Source: an uncultured Ruminococcus sp. (GTDB taxonomy: Bacteria; Bacillota; Clostridia; Oscillospirales; Ruminococcaceae). From it: DNA of 64,000 bases. The DNA lies in NCBI GenBank assembly GCA_947629455.1, contig CANRDT010000003.1, positions 1 to 64,000 on the forward strand, written 5' to 3'. Both the position numbers and the translations under genes were made by a program. Positions 1 to 9,074 of the stretch are shown piece by piece; positions within the stretch are counted from its first letter, which is position 1; every line of letters begins with the position of its first letter. The notes under the pieces were generated by a model. The model searched no databases. It saw only the letters and a program-made list of their open reading frames with translations, and was not told where the DNA came from.

Positions 1-107
1 CGATATCATAATAATCGTTCGTTTGTGAACTTACCAATAAACTGACCCATTAAATCATATTGAGTTCCGCCGCCGTTAAAGTCATGTTGTCAAAAGCACA
101 TCTTTGC

Positions 108-857
108 TTACTTCAATTTTCCGTACTGCTCGTCGTCAACAGGCTCGAGCCACTCATTTGAACCGTTTTCTCCGGGAACTTCAATAGCAAGATGACTGAA
201 CCAACTGTCAGGCGCAGCGCCGTGCCAGTGTTTTACACCAACGGGAATGTTTATGCAGTCGCCGGGGTTCATCTCGATCGCATCTTTGCCCCACTCCTGA
301 TAGTAACCGCGTCCGCCGATACAAATAAGTATCTGTCCGCCGCCTTTTTCGGCATTGTGGATATGCCAGTTGTTGCGGCATTTAGGTTCAAAAGTCACAT
401 TAAAAATTCCCACCTGCTCTTTTGAAACAGGCGCAAGATAGCTCTGACCGATAAAATACTGCGCAAAACCGTCATTCGGTGCGCCTATCGGGAACAGGAT
501 AGTGTTCTGATACTTGTCTTTTTCGGTAAGCTCCTCGTCTTTCCAGACGTCCTTAGCCAAACGGAAAACCGCCCAAGCCTTAGGCCAGCCTACATAAAAT
601 CCCACATGAGTAACTATCGCCGCAATTTCCGCGCGTGTAACGCCGTGCGCTTTTGCGTTTTCCAGATGAAAGATAAGCGATGTGTCGGTAATTCCCGATG
701 ACATCAGCGCGACTACCGTAATTATGCAGCGCGTTTTCAGGTCAATGTCCGTATTGTTCCAGTTTTCTCCGAAAAGCACATCATCGTTAAAATGTGCAAA
801 GTCGGGTGCAAATTCGCCCAGCTGATCTCTGCCTGCTGTCTGTTTGATCTTTTCCAT
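108..857 (-). CDS. Carboxymuconolactone decarboxylase domain fused to C-terminal cupin domain
   Basis: CMD-like N-terminus (TRCIITVVALMSSGITDTSLIFHLENAKAHGVTRAEIAAIVTHVGFYVGWPKAWAVF) and cupin motifs (RNNWHIHNAEKGGGQILICIGGRGYYQEWG...MNPGDCINIPVGVKHWHGA); RBS AAGGAGG upstream. Confidence 0.88.
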   Translation of the reverse strand: MEKIKQTAGRDQLGEFAPDFAHFNDDVLFGENWNNTDIDLKTRCIITVVALMSSGITDTSLIFHLENAKAHGVTRAEIAAIVTHVGFYVGWPKAWAVFRLAKDVWKDEELTEKDKYQNTILFPIGAPNDGFAQYFIGQSYLAPVSKEQVGIFNVTFEPKCRNNWHIHNAEKGGGQILICIGGRGYYQEWGKDAIEMNPGDCINIPVGVKHWHGAAPDSWFSHLAIEVPGENGSNEWLEPVDDEQYGKLK

Positions 858-877
858 AAAAAATTCCTCCTTAAAAA

Positions 878-1888
878 TTATACAACATTTCCTGCTTTTT
901 GTTTGCCGTTTTGCGCCATAACACCAACAAGCGCGTGCGGAACATACAGTTCTTCCAAATAGTCAATTTCTTGCTGCGTAAGCTCAATATCCACCGCTTT
1001 TGCCGCTCCGTCAACGTGGGAAAATTTCGTCGCGCCGACCACGGGAGCGGTGACTTTTGTAAGCAGCCACGCAAGAGAAATTTCCGTCATAGAAACGCCT
1101 TTTTTGTCCGCTAATTCTTCAACGCGGCGAATAATTTTTCCGTCCGCTTCGGCGGTCTTATCATATTTGAATTTTGCATATGAATCCTCCGCAAGCCGTT
1201 TTGAAGTTTCACCTTGACGCTTTGAGAGCCGTCCGCCTGCAAGCGCACTGTAGGGCGTAAGCGCAATATTCTGATCTTTGCAAAACGGCGACATCTCGCG
1301 CTCCTCCTCACGGAAGATGAGATTGTAATGCCCCTGCACGGAAATAAACTCGGTCAGACCGTTTTCACGCGCGAAGAAATTCGCCTTTGCAAGCTGCCAT
1401 GCGAAGCAGTTTGAAATTCCGATATACCGCGCTTTTCCTGCCTTAACAGCATTGTTCAGACCCTCCATTATCTCCTCCATAGGCGTGTGGTAATCCCACA
1501 TATGATAGATGTAAAGGTCGACATAGTCCAAACCGAGATTTTTTAAACTTTGATTTAAATAATTTTCAATATGCTGCTGACCGCTGATATTATTGTCAAT
1601 TTCCTCCTGCGTTCTGGGCGTGAATTTTGTTGCAATAATGTAATCATCACGCTTTGCAAAATCCCGCAGAGCCTTGCCGACAAACTGTTCGCTTGTGCCG
1701 TTCTGATAGGCAATAGCGGTATCGAAAAAGTTTATCCCAAGTTCAAGCCCGTGTTTAATGATCTCCCTCGTCGAGTCCTCGTCCACAGTCCAGCTATGCT
1801 GACCTGTTGCGGCATTTCCGAATCCCATACAGCCCATACATATCCGGGAAACTTTCAGGTCGGAATTGCCCAGATAGGCGTATTTCAT
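878..1888 (-). CDS. Aldo/keto reductase
   Basis: AKR motifs: GINFFDTAIAYQNGTSEQFVGKAL, YIGISN, LDYVDLYIYHMWD. Confidence 0.93.
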   Translation of the reverse strand: MKYAYLGNSDLKVSRICMGCMGFGNAATGQHSWTVDEDSTREIIKHGLELGINFFDTAIAYQNGTSEQFVGKALRDFAKRDDYIIATKFTPRTQEEIDNNISGQQHIENYLNQSLKNLGLDYVDLYIYHMWDYHTPMEEIMEGLNNAVKAGKARYIGISNCFAWQLAKANFFARENGLTEFISVQGHYNLIFREEEREMSPFCKDQNIALTPYSALAGGRLSKRQGETSKRLAEDSYAKFKYDKTAEADGKIIRRVEELADKKGVSMTEISLAWLLTKVTAPVVGATKFSHVDGAAKAVDIELTQQEIDYLEELYVPHALVGVMAQNGKQKAGNVV

Positions 1889-1899
1889 AACATCACCCC

Positions 1900-2523
1900 T
1901 CAGCCTTTAAGAAGTCTTTTAATGCAGTTGAACGTAATTTCATATATTGACATAAACGCGTAATTGACCCCTGCCGTTTCCATTGCCGTCCGCTGCTTTT
2001 CCGTCACATAGGTGTACGGGTAAATTCCGAACATGAACGGGAAGAAGGTATAGATAAACTGCTGCTTTTCAGCGATAGGCATATCCGGGAAATACCTCTC
2101 TAAACAGTGCATGACCGTTTTTAAGGAATTTCCGTAAGCGACCTTAAATTCCGCAAGCCGTTCGGGGCGGCTGCCTGTTTCCATATCGTAATGATTCATC
2201 GACATTATCTTCAGCAGCTGGGAACGTTTTTCAAGGGAATGTGCCACTTTATCGGCAAATTCGTCCTTTGTAAGCGCAGGAAATTGAGACATCATCTCAC
2301 TTAACTGCACATTCCAAAGCTCGTATTCACGCTGCAAAAGCGCAAGAAAAATTTCCTCTTTCGTCTGAAAATAATTGTAGATAGAAGTGCGTGTAAAGCT
2401 TGTTTCTGCGCTTATTTCTTTCAGCGTGATCTCTTTGAAACTCATCGTTTGATAGAGTTTTTCACAGGCGTTGATTATTTCCTCTTTCCGTGCATTTGTC
2501 AGCTGCGGCGAACCTTTCGGCAT
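1900..2523 (-). CDS. TetR/AcrR family transcriptional regulator
   Basis: N-terminal HTH (ITLKEISAETSFTRTSIYNYFQTKEEIFLALL); palindromic operator-like sequence immediately upstream. Confidence 0.92.
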   Translation of the reverse strand: MPKGSPQLTNARKEEIINACEKLYQTMSFKEITLKEISAETSFTRTSIYNYFQTKEEIFLALLQREYELWNVQLSEMMSQFPALTKDEFADKVAHSLEKRSQLLKIMSMNHYDMETGSRPERLAEFKVAYGNSLKTVMHCLERYFPDMPIAEKQQFIYTFFPFMFGIYPYTYVTEKQRTAMETAGVNYAFMSIYEITFNCIKRLLKG

Positions 2524-2539
2524 TCGGTTTTCCTCCCTT

Positions 2540-2598
2540 ATGTCAATATTGACATAGTGTCATTATAGTTAGTATATCCCAAAACTGACATAATGTCA
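2540..2598. promoter_or_regulatory. Putative TetR operator cluster
   Basis: Perfect palindrome ATGTCAATATTGACAT (2540-2555), then TGACATAGTGTCA (2550-2562) and TGACATAATGTCA (2586-2598). Confidence 0.75.
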
Positions 2599-2725
2599 AT
2601 ATGAAATTCCAACAGTTCACAGAAAGTTTTAAATTTGATTTATTTATTTTAATTTACACTGATTTTTAGCGGATTTTTAGTGGACTCCTCTAAATTCAAT
2701 AATTGATTTTCCACCTACAATATTG

Positions 2726-3952
2726 TCATACAATTTTCCGGCAGACAACTGTGATACAAAACATATTTTCTTTGATCTGAGCGAAAATATCTCCGTTCAT
2801 TTCGCTCATTAAACGGCGGCAGATGTATAGTCCCAAGCCGTTTCCGCTTACTTTTTCTGAATTTGAACCCCTCCAGAAACTCTCGAAAATGTGCGAAATT
2901 TCCATATCGGGCAAAGTATTTCCGCTGTTTGAAATTGTGATAAGTTTACAGTCTTCCTCGTCCGAAATTTGAATACATATTGATTTTCCGTCACCATATT
3001 TAATTGCATTTTCCATAACGTTCTGTAAGACTTCTTCCAGACGTTCAGGGTCGCAAGAGATCAGGCAGTCGGCATAATGCTTTATCACAAAGTCCGTTCC
3101 CGAAATTTTCAGTTTTTCAGAATAATATGCGTTAATTTTTTTAATTACAGCGGAAATGTATTCTTCCCTCTGCCGAATATGAAATTCCATAAAATCTCCG
3201 CTTAATTTACTCGTCAATTCTCTTACATAACGTTCAATTTCATCTGCTTTTATATTGATATTTTCCGCAGAAATACGCTGTTTTTCCGTATCCGAATACA
3301 AATTGTTCGCAATTGCCTTTGCATATAATTTTATCGCCGAAAGCGGTGTTTTTATATCATGTGAAATTGATAATATTGCCGTTTTTTCACGCCTCGCACG
3401 CTCCATTTCACGGTCGCGGGAATTTTCCAACTCCTCACGCAGCATATCCAGTCCCCAGATAAATTTCCCGAAATAACGCGACTTTGTTTCCTTTAACGGT
3501 GCGGTGAGATTACCTTTTGCAAGCGTATAGGCAAGTTCGCTGATCTCGTTAAACGGCTTTATTATCGTCTGCCTGATATATAATAATACAAATAACAATA
3601 TTGCAAATAAAAGTACTGCCGTTAAATTTACAAACAGCAAAACGCGGCTGCTTTTTTGCGAAATTTCTTTAAATTCTATCCGATAAAGTTTACCGTTGAT
3701 TTCCCTAAAAACGCAGGGCTCTTCATAAGAGTAATTGCCGTCTCCGTTACATTCGTAAACGCCCGAGATCGTCTGAAAGTTTTCAATATTTATTTCATTT
3801 TCATCTGAAATTTCTCGAATTATCCTGTTCACTTCAATTTTGAAAACACCCGTGCTGTTTGTCGTATTTTTTGGAAAAAATAAATTTGTCAGTATCAGAA
3901 TTGCGGAAAATATACAAGTTATCCATATAAGAATCTTGTCAAAGTTTTTCAT
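2726..3952 (-). CDS. Sensor histidine kinase
   Basis: Two TM segments, HAMP-like region, H-box SISHDIKTPLSAIK, N-box ENAIKYG, GNGLGLYICRRL; ATG at 3952 overlaps response regulator stop (TGATG). ORF track extends to an upstream TTG at 3961. Confidence 0.92.
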   Translation of the reverse strand: MKNFDKILIWITCIFSAILILTNLFFPKNTTNSTGVFKIEVNRIIREISDENEINIENFQTISGVYECNGDGNYSYEEPCVFREINGKLYRIEFKEISQKSSRVLLFVNLTAVLLFAILLFVLLYIRQTIIKPFNEISELAYTLAKGNLTAPLKETKSRYFGKFIWGLDMLREELENSRDREMERARREKTAILSISHDIKTPLSAIKLYAKAIANNLYSDTEKQRISAENINIKADEIERYVRELTSKLSGDFMEFHIRQREEYISAVIKKINAYYSEKLKISGTDFVIKHYADCLISCDPERLEEVLQNVMENAIKYGDGKSICIQISDEEDCKLITISNSGNTLPDMEISHIFESFWRGSNSEKVSGNGLGLYICRRLMSEMNGDIFAQIKENMFCITVVCRKIV

Positions 3953-4614
3953 CAAGTCCACCTATAGCCTTTTCCCCAGACGGTAACAATTTTTTGCGGA
4001 TCTTTCGGGTCATTTTCAATTTTCTCACGAAGATATTTTATGTGTACTGTCAATGTCTGCATTTCCGATTCACTGTCAATTCCCCATACACGATTGAATA
4101 AAAATTCCTTTGTCAGCGTTTGTCCTTTATTTTGCATTAAAATTTTCAGAAGTTCAAATTCTTTCGCTGAAAAACTGATAAATTTTCCGTTTTTCTCCAC
4201 TGTTTCATTTGAAATATTCAGCGTAATATCTCCGTCTGAAATTATTTCATGCGCAAGCCGACGTTTGAAAATACCCTTTATCTTAGCAAGCAGAATTTCA
4301 ATGTCAAACGGCTTTTCGATATAATCGTCCGCGCCGAGCAAAATTCCGTTCAGCTTATCGTCCCTGTTTGTCCTTGCGGTTATGATCATTATTGGTACAT
4401 TGTCAGTTTTACGCAATTTTTCACACACCGAAAAGCCGTCAACATCAGGTAAATTTATATCGAGCAGGACAAGCCTTGCCCCGTATTTTTCATACAGGGA
4501 CAAGGCTTTTTCACCGCTTTTCGCAATACTCACCGTGTAATTTTCCGCACGCAGGAAATCGGCAAGCAGACTGCATATTTCCTCATTATCCTCAACAATA
4601 AGAATATCGACCAT
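3952..4614 (-). CDS. Response regulator, OmpR/PhoB type
   Basis: Receiver domain (ILIVEDNEEICSLL, VLLDINLPDVDGF, KPFDIEILLAKI) plus winged-helix C-terminus (LTVHIKYLREKIENDPKDPQKIVTVWGKGYRW). Confidence 0.94.
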   Translation of the reverse strand: MVDILIVEDNEEICSLLADFLRAENYTVSIAKSGEKALSLYEKYGARLVLLDINLPDVDGFSVCEKLRKTDNVPIMIITARTNRDDKLNGILLGADDYIEKPFDIEILLAKIKGIFKRRLAHEIISDGDITLNISNETVEKNGKFISFSAKEFELLKILMQNKGQTLTKEFLFNRVWGIDSESEMQTLTVHIKYLREKIENDPKDPQKIVTVWGKGYRWT

Positions 4615-4615
4615 T

Positions 4616-5374
4616 TTACCACCCCATTTCCATGAGCCAGTGATTGAGTGAACGTTCTCTGTCGCGCATGGTTTTCTCTTTGTCTATATTATACTCTCCT
4701 TTTATGTTTCCGTCAACGATAAATAAAACTTTTTCACATCTTGATGCAACTTTTACATCATGGGTGACTATCATCATCGTTGTGCCGTTTGCATTGAGTT
4801 TTTCAAGTTCCTCCATAACTTCCTCGGAAGATGTTCGGTTGAGAGAACCCGTCGGCTCGTCCGCAAAAATAATTTTCGGATCGTTGATCATACTGCGGCA
4901 GATACACGCTCTCTGGAGCTGTCCGCCCGACACTTCATTTATATCATTGTCGGCAATTTCTGCAATACCGAGGCGTTTCATAAGTTCACGTCCGCGTTCT
5001 TCGATTTTTTTATTGCTCTCACGATTTTTTTCGGATTTTACCGCAGGCAGAATAATATTGTCCAGAACGGAAAGATTTTTCATCATATACATCTGCTGAA
5101 AAATAAATCCCATATCCTCAAGTCGCATTCGAGCAAGCTCATTTTCGTGCAGATCCGATAAATTTTTTCCGCTGAAAAATACATCTCCCGCGGTCATTTT
5201 ATCCATTCCCGAAACGGTGTAAAGCAGTGTGGATTTTCCCGAGCCGGACGGTCCCATTACGCCTATCATTTCTCCTTCGTTTACGCAAAAGCTCACGTTG
5301 CGCAGCACATTGTTCTGCCGTTTGTTGACGATATATGTTTTGCAAAGATCTCTTACTTCAAGTACGGTATTCAT
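4616..5374 (-). CDS. ABC transporter ATP-binding protein (LolD/MacB/SalX-like)
   Basis: Walker A GPSGSGKST, signature VSGGQLQRACICR, Walker B IIFADEPTG. Confidence 0.94.
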   Translation of the reverse strand: MNTVLEVRDLCKTYIVNKRQNNVLRNVSFCVNEGEMIGVMGPSGSGKSTLLYTVSGMDKMTAGDVFFSGKNLSDLHENELARMRLEDMGFIFQQMYMMKNLSVLDNIILPAVKSEKNRESNKKIEERGRELMKRLGIAEIADNDINEVSGGQLQRACICRSMINDPKIIFADEPTGSLNRTSSEEVMEELEKLNANGTTMMIVTHDVKVASRCEKVLFIVDGNIKGEYNIDKEKTMRDRERSLNHWLMEMGW

Positions 5375-5389
5375 AATATTTCCTCCTGT

Positions 5390-7768
5390 TTATTCGATAT
5401 TCGCCGTATCGGACGCTTTGATCGTCCTTGTGTATACAGCCGTCAGGAACGCGCTGATAACGACTGTCGCCGTGATGATAAGCGGATAAATCACAAACTG
5501 CTCGAGCGCGTTAAATTGATATTCCATACCTGCCGTTGCACCCATTGTCGAGAAGATCGGGTCGATAAGCAATTTTAGCAGCGGTATGCACAGTCCGCCG
5601 GCAATTATCTGCGCTAAAATGACCGCGATCAAAAATCTTCCCGTGTGCTGCGCCATAATTGAACCGCTTTTTATCCCTATCGCTTTGACAAGCGCAATTT
5701 CCGATCTTTCTTTTGAAATAAACGAACGCTCCATAAGCACCGCGATCAGAATAATTACGATCAAAGAGATGATCAATACAAAATTTCTTACGCTTTTCAG
5801 TGTGTCGGTAACACCTGTTACAGCATTGATAAATCCGCGTGTATCGTGAATATTTTTGTGGTTGTCAAAAATATCTTTTAATTTTTCTATGCGTTTTGAA
5901 ATTGTTTTTTCATCGGGGTGATCGTCAAAATTTATCTGAAACGCGACAGCGCCAGTCATCAATTTATTGGGAATTTTAAATTCCTGACAAAATCTGCCCA
6001 CATTTCCCGTCTGCATGACGCTTTGAAAAAGTGCAGTGACAATAAATTCTTTATCTTCTCCGTCAATATTTATTATCAATGTATCGCCGATATTTACATT
6101 CATTTTTTCAGCCAGCATTTCACTGAGTGCGACTTCGTTTTCATATTTCGGAGCAGCGCCTTTCGTGTATGTGTAATCGCTCATTTTTGTGTCATCGCAC
6201 CACACAAAAGCCACCTTGTATTTTATGCCGTTTGCCATGACGGGCAAGTTATAAAATTCCTCTATGTAAACAGATGCAGGCATATCATTTTGCGCAAGTA
6301 TATCGGAAATTTCCTGTTTTGTTTCATTGACATTCTTTGCACCCGAGATGACTTCTGTGATCCTTTTTGAATCCATAAAATAGACATCGCTTTTTGTTGT
6401 TCCGAGCAATTTCAGCATTTTTTCACTGCCGAGAGTATTCGCCGTAACTGACAAAACCATTACAAAGACCGTGCATACCGCGAAAATAAATGTTATAACG
6501 CAAAATTGCTTCGGCTGACTTATCACGTCGTTTAACGCAAGAAACGCAGTGCTTTTTAATCTTGTTTTTCCAAGGTGCAGAATGCTTTTTTTATGGAAAC
6601 GCTCGCCGGTTTGCCCACTTCTCACCGCGTCAATCGGTGAAAGTTTTTTGATCTTTCCGGTACAATTCCAGCTGAAAAAGAGTATCACGGCGACCACTAA
6701 AATACAGCACAAAATTTCTGTGATCTGCGAATTTTTATTTTCTAAGACCATACCCTCGCTGACGCTTTTAATAAGCATTTTTCCGAACGGAATATTTAAA
6801 AAATATCCGATGATCGCTCCGACAAAAGCGATGCAGAAATATTTTGCAAGATACAGCGAACGAATGGAAGTGTTTTTCAGTCCCACGGCTTTCATAACGC
6901 CTATCTCACGAAATTCTTCTGCAATTGTGAAGCCGATAGTAAAACGAAGCACCACGAATGACACGATAATAAGTCCGATACTTAAAATCAAAATTATCAC
7001 TGCAACGATCATATTCATCAAATAAGTCAGCTTTACAGTGTCGTTGTCTATAGAAAGATAGACGCTTTCCGCATCTGCCGTCTCCGATTGCAGTGCCGTT
7101 AAATTATCCGTTTCAATATAGTAAACACCGCCCGAATTATACTGCTTTACTTGATCATCATTTGCAATTTTTTCAAAATCTTCATCACTGACAAGCATTC
7201 TCGGATTGCCGATCATTTCAGAGCCGAACAATGCATCTTTCAGCACGCCTGCAAATTCAAATTCCATATTTATTTCGCCAATGTTTAGTGAAAATTTGTC
7301 GCCTACCTGCAAGCCCGATTTATTTGCAATCGCTCCGGCGATGTACATTTTTCCCGATTCAACATTTTTGACGGCGTTATTGTTTTCATCAAAAAAATTG
7401 AAATTAGAATCACTCAGTGACTGCACCATTGAAATATTTGAGTATTCCATTATCTTTTTGCCGCCGCGTTTGAAATTGTCCTCTGTTGTAAAAATTACAT
7501 CATCTTTGCGGTAGACTATTGCATTTTCACTGTTTTGGAGCAGTTCCTCAACGGTATCTTTGCCGTCAGTGTTGTGCGACAAAACGTAGTAGTCCGCCAT
7601 CCCCGCTTTTTCAAAATAATTGTCAAGTCCTTTCTCCACTGCCATTATGTTGTTCACGCCGCTTGCCGTAAACATCGCCGACAGTATCACAAACAGCAGC
7701 AGAATGATGTTCATTGTTTTCTTGCGTTTCAGATCTTTCAGGATCATTCTCTTGTACATTCCCGACAA
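5390..7768 (-). CDS. ABC transporter permease, FtsX-like
   Basis: 792 aa with two FtsX-type permease halves; directly upstream of the ATPase gene in the same operon. Confidence 0.9.
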   Translation of the reverse strand: MSGMYKRMILKDLKRKKTMNIILLLFVILSAMFTASGVNNIMAVEKGLDNYFEKAGMADYYVLSHNTDGKDTVEELLQNSENAIVYRKDDVIFTTEDNFKRGGKKIMEYSNISMVQSLSDSNFNFFDENNNAVKNVESGKMYIAGAIANKSGLQVGDKFSLNIGEINMEFEFAGVLKDALFGSEMIGNPRMLVSDEDFEKIANDDQVKQYNSGGVYYIETDNLTALQSETADAESVYLSIDNDTVKLTYLMNMIVAVIILILSIGLIIVSFVVLRFTIGFTIAEEFREIGVMKAVGLKNTSIRSLYLAKYFCIAFVGAIIGYFLNIPFGKMLIKSVSEGMVLENKNSQITEILCCILVVAVILFFSWNCTGKIKKLSPIDAVRSGQTGERFHKKSILHLGKTRLKSTAFLALNDVISQPKQFCVITFIFAVCTVFVMVLSVTANTLGSEKMLKLLGTTKSDVYFMDSKRITEVISGAKNVNETKQEISDILAQNDMPASVYIEEFYNLPVMANGIKYKVAFVWCDDTKMSDYTYTKGAAPKYENEVALSEMLAEKMNVNIGDTLIINIDGEDKEFIVTALFQSVMQTGNVGRFCQEFKIPNKLMTGAVAFQINFDDHPDEKTISKRIEKLKDIFDNHKNIHDTRGFINAVTGVTDTLKSVRNFVLIISLIVIILIAVLMERSFISKERSEIALVKAIGIKSGSIMAQHTGRFLIAVILAQIIAGGLCIPLLKLLIDPIFSTMGATAGMEYQFNALEQFVIYPLIITATVVISAFLTAVYTRTIKASDTANIE

Positions 7769-7833
7769 CCCCTTTCCATAACTTCATTATATCAAAAAAT
7801 TATTAAGAAGTCCTTAAACCGAGAATGAAAAGC

Positions 7834-8105
7834 CACGGAAATCAATTTTTGATTTCCGAAGAAGTCAGAACGCTACGCTTTTAAGAGGTAAGAGGTAAGA
7901 CAATGAGCGCCTGCGGCGCATATTTTAAAATATTATTCCGCGCAGTTTTGGAAGATTTTTGTTATATTTTCCGCCGAAGGCGGAAAATATAACATTAAAT
8001 TATTTTTCCTCCGCCGACGGCGGAGGAAAAATAACACAAAAGTCAACCTGAACAAGTTAAAGTATATTAAAATGCTTACATATAATTTAAAAATTGATTT
8101 CCATG
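7834..8105. repeat. MITE-like element, chimeric copy (copy A)
   Basis: TIR CACGGAAATCAATTTTT ... AAAAATTGATTTCCATG; perfect 10-bp direct repeat AATGAAAAGC at 7824-7833 and 8106-8115; two internal palindromes (GTTATATTTTCCGCC-GAA-GGCGGAAAATATAAC and TTATTTTTCCTCCGCC-GAC-GGCGGAGGAAAAATAA). Confidence 0.85.
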
Positions 8106-8210
8106 AATGAAAAGCTTTTTTAATAATAACGTGATAATTTATCATAAAAAACATTCCCCCTCCGCGGAGAATTTTCCGCAGCGGGGGATAAAACTTTTAA
8201 AACATCTGCG

Positions 8211-9074
8211 CTATCCGTTTTCGCCTGTGATATGCAAAGAGCAGCGTCTGCCGATAGCAAAAGCGGCGCAGGAAAGCAGCAGGCATAATATGCAAAAATA
8301 TATGTATGAGTAGCGTATATCCACTATCGTCTTGTTGAACATACCGTCATAGTGCCAGCCGAACGCGGTGTTAGCTATCGGGAAAAGCCACTTTGCCTTT
8401 ACATCTACCACCCAGAGAACAAGTCCTGTAACTATAAAGCTGACGTTGAGAAAAACACCGAATATCTTTTTGCGCAGCAGCGCAAAGATCATCATAACAA
8501 GTCCCACGGTCAGCATAAAAAGAGTACAGAGCAGTATGGAATGTGTCACCGACATAAACGGTCTTGACTGATTTATTACTGACGCGTCGATTATCGCAAA
8601 GGGGTAATTTATTCTCAGCTCGGCGTTTTCGGGGCTTATGCTGTATTTGGAAACAAGGCTCCACGCATTTATCAGAAAGCTGCGGCTGAAAATACTCAGC
8701 ATAGACGAAAACAGCAGAAAGCACACAAACGTCAGCGCGGCGCAGATAAGAAAGAATATCTGACCGAGCACCCAAGCACTTCTTCCTGTGCGGAAGAGTA
8801 TGAATGTCGAAGAATCGTCCAGCTTCGGCTGATCGCAGACAAGTATCATATATGCCAGCACTGTAAGCGGCAGAAAGTAAACGTTATTCATCAGCGATAC
8901 AAACGGCTCGAGCGCATTCAGCGGAGTGGAAAAATATATCGACAGCTCGATCAGCGGCTTTATAAAATAAACGTAAAAGAACATAAAGACAAACGCAAAT
9001 ACCAGCAGTCTTGAGCTAAAGAGCCAGTGTATGTAAGAGGTCCTCAGGACTACCAGACTTTTTTTCATAGTCAT
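8211..9074 (-). CDS. ABC-2-like permease / multi-pass membrane protein
   Basis: Multiple hydrophobic helices; start chosen at ATG 9074 (RBS GGAGG, ATGA overlap with upstream gene stop) rather than the longer ORF to 9158. Confidence 0.72.
   Translation of the reverse strand: MTMKKSLVVLRTSYIHWLFSSRLLVFAFVFMFFYVYFIKPLIELSIYFSTPLNALEPFVSLMNNVYFLPLTVLAYMILVCDQPKLDDSSTFILFRTGRSAWVLGQIFFLICAALTFVCFLLFSSMLSIFSRSFLINAWSLVSKYSISPENAELRINYPFAIIDASVINQSRPFMSVTHSILLCTLFMLTVGLVMMIFALLRKKIFGVFLNVSFIVTGLVLWVVDVKAKWLFPIANTAFGWHYDGMFNKTIVDIRYSYIYFCILCLLLSCAAFAIGRRCSLHITGENG

Noticed and set aside
871-1311. Small ORFs on both strands (871-1074, 899-1114, 1111-1311)
   Set aside because: Overlap the aldo/keto reductase gene in other frames.
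7933-8154. 73-aa minus-strand ORF (FLRRRRRKNNLMLYFPPSAENITKIF)
   Set aside because: Lies inside MITE copy A; the similar ORF at 56649-56882 arises from the same palindromes in copy J. Translation of a repeat, not a gene family.
8154-8197. Hairpin CCCCCTCCGCGGAGAATTTTCCGCAGCGGGGG as another MITE module
   Set aside because: Lies outside the copy A target-site duplication and its stem does not match the other modules; more likely a terminator after the permease operon.
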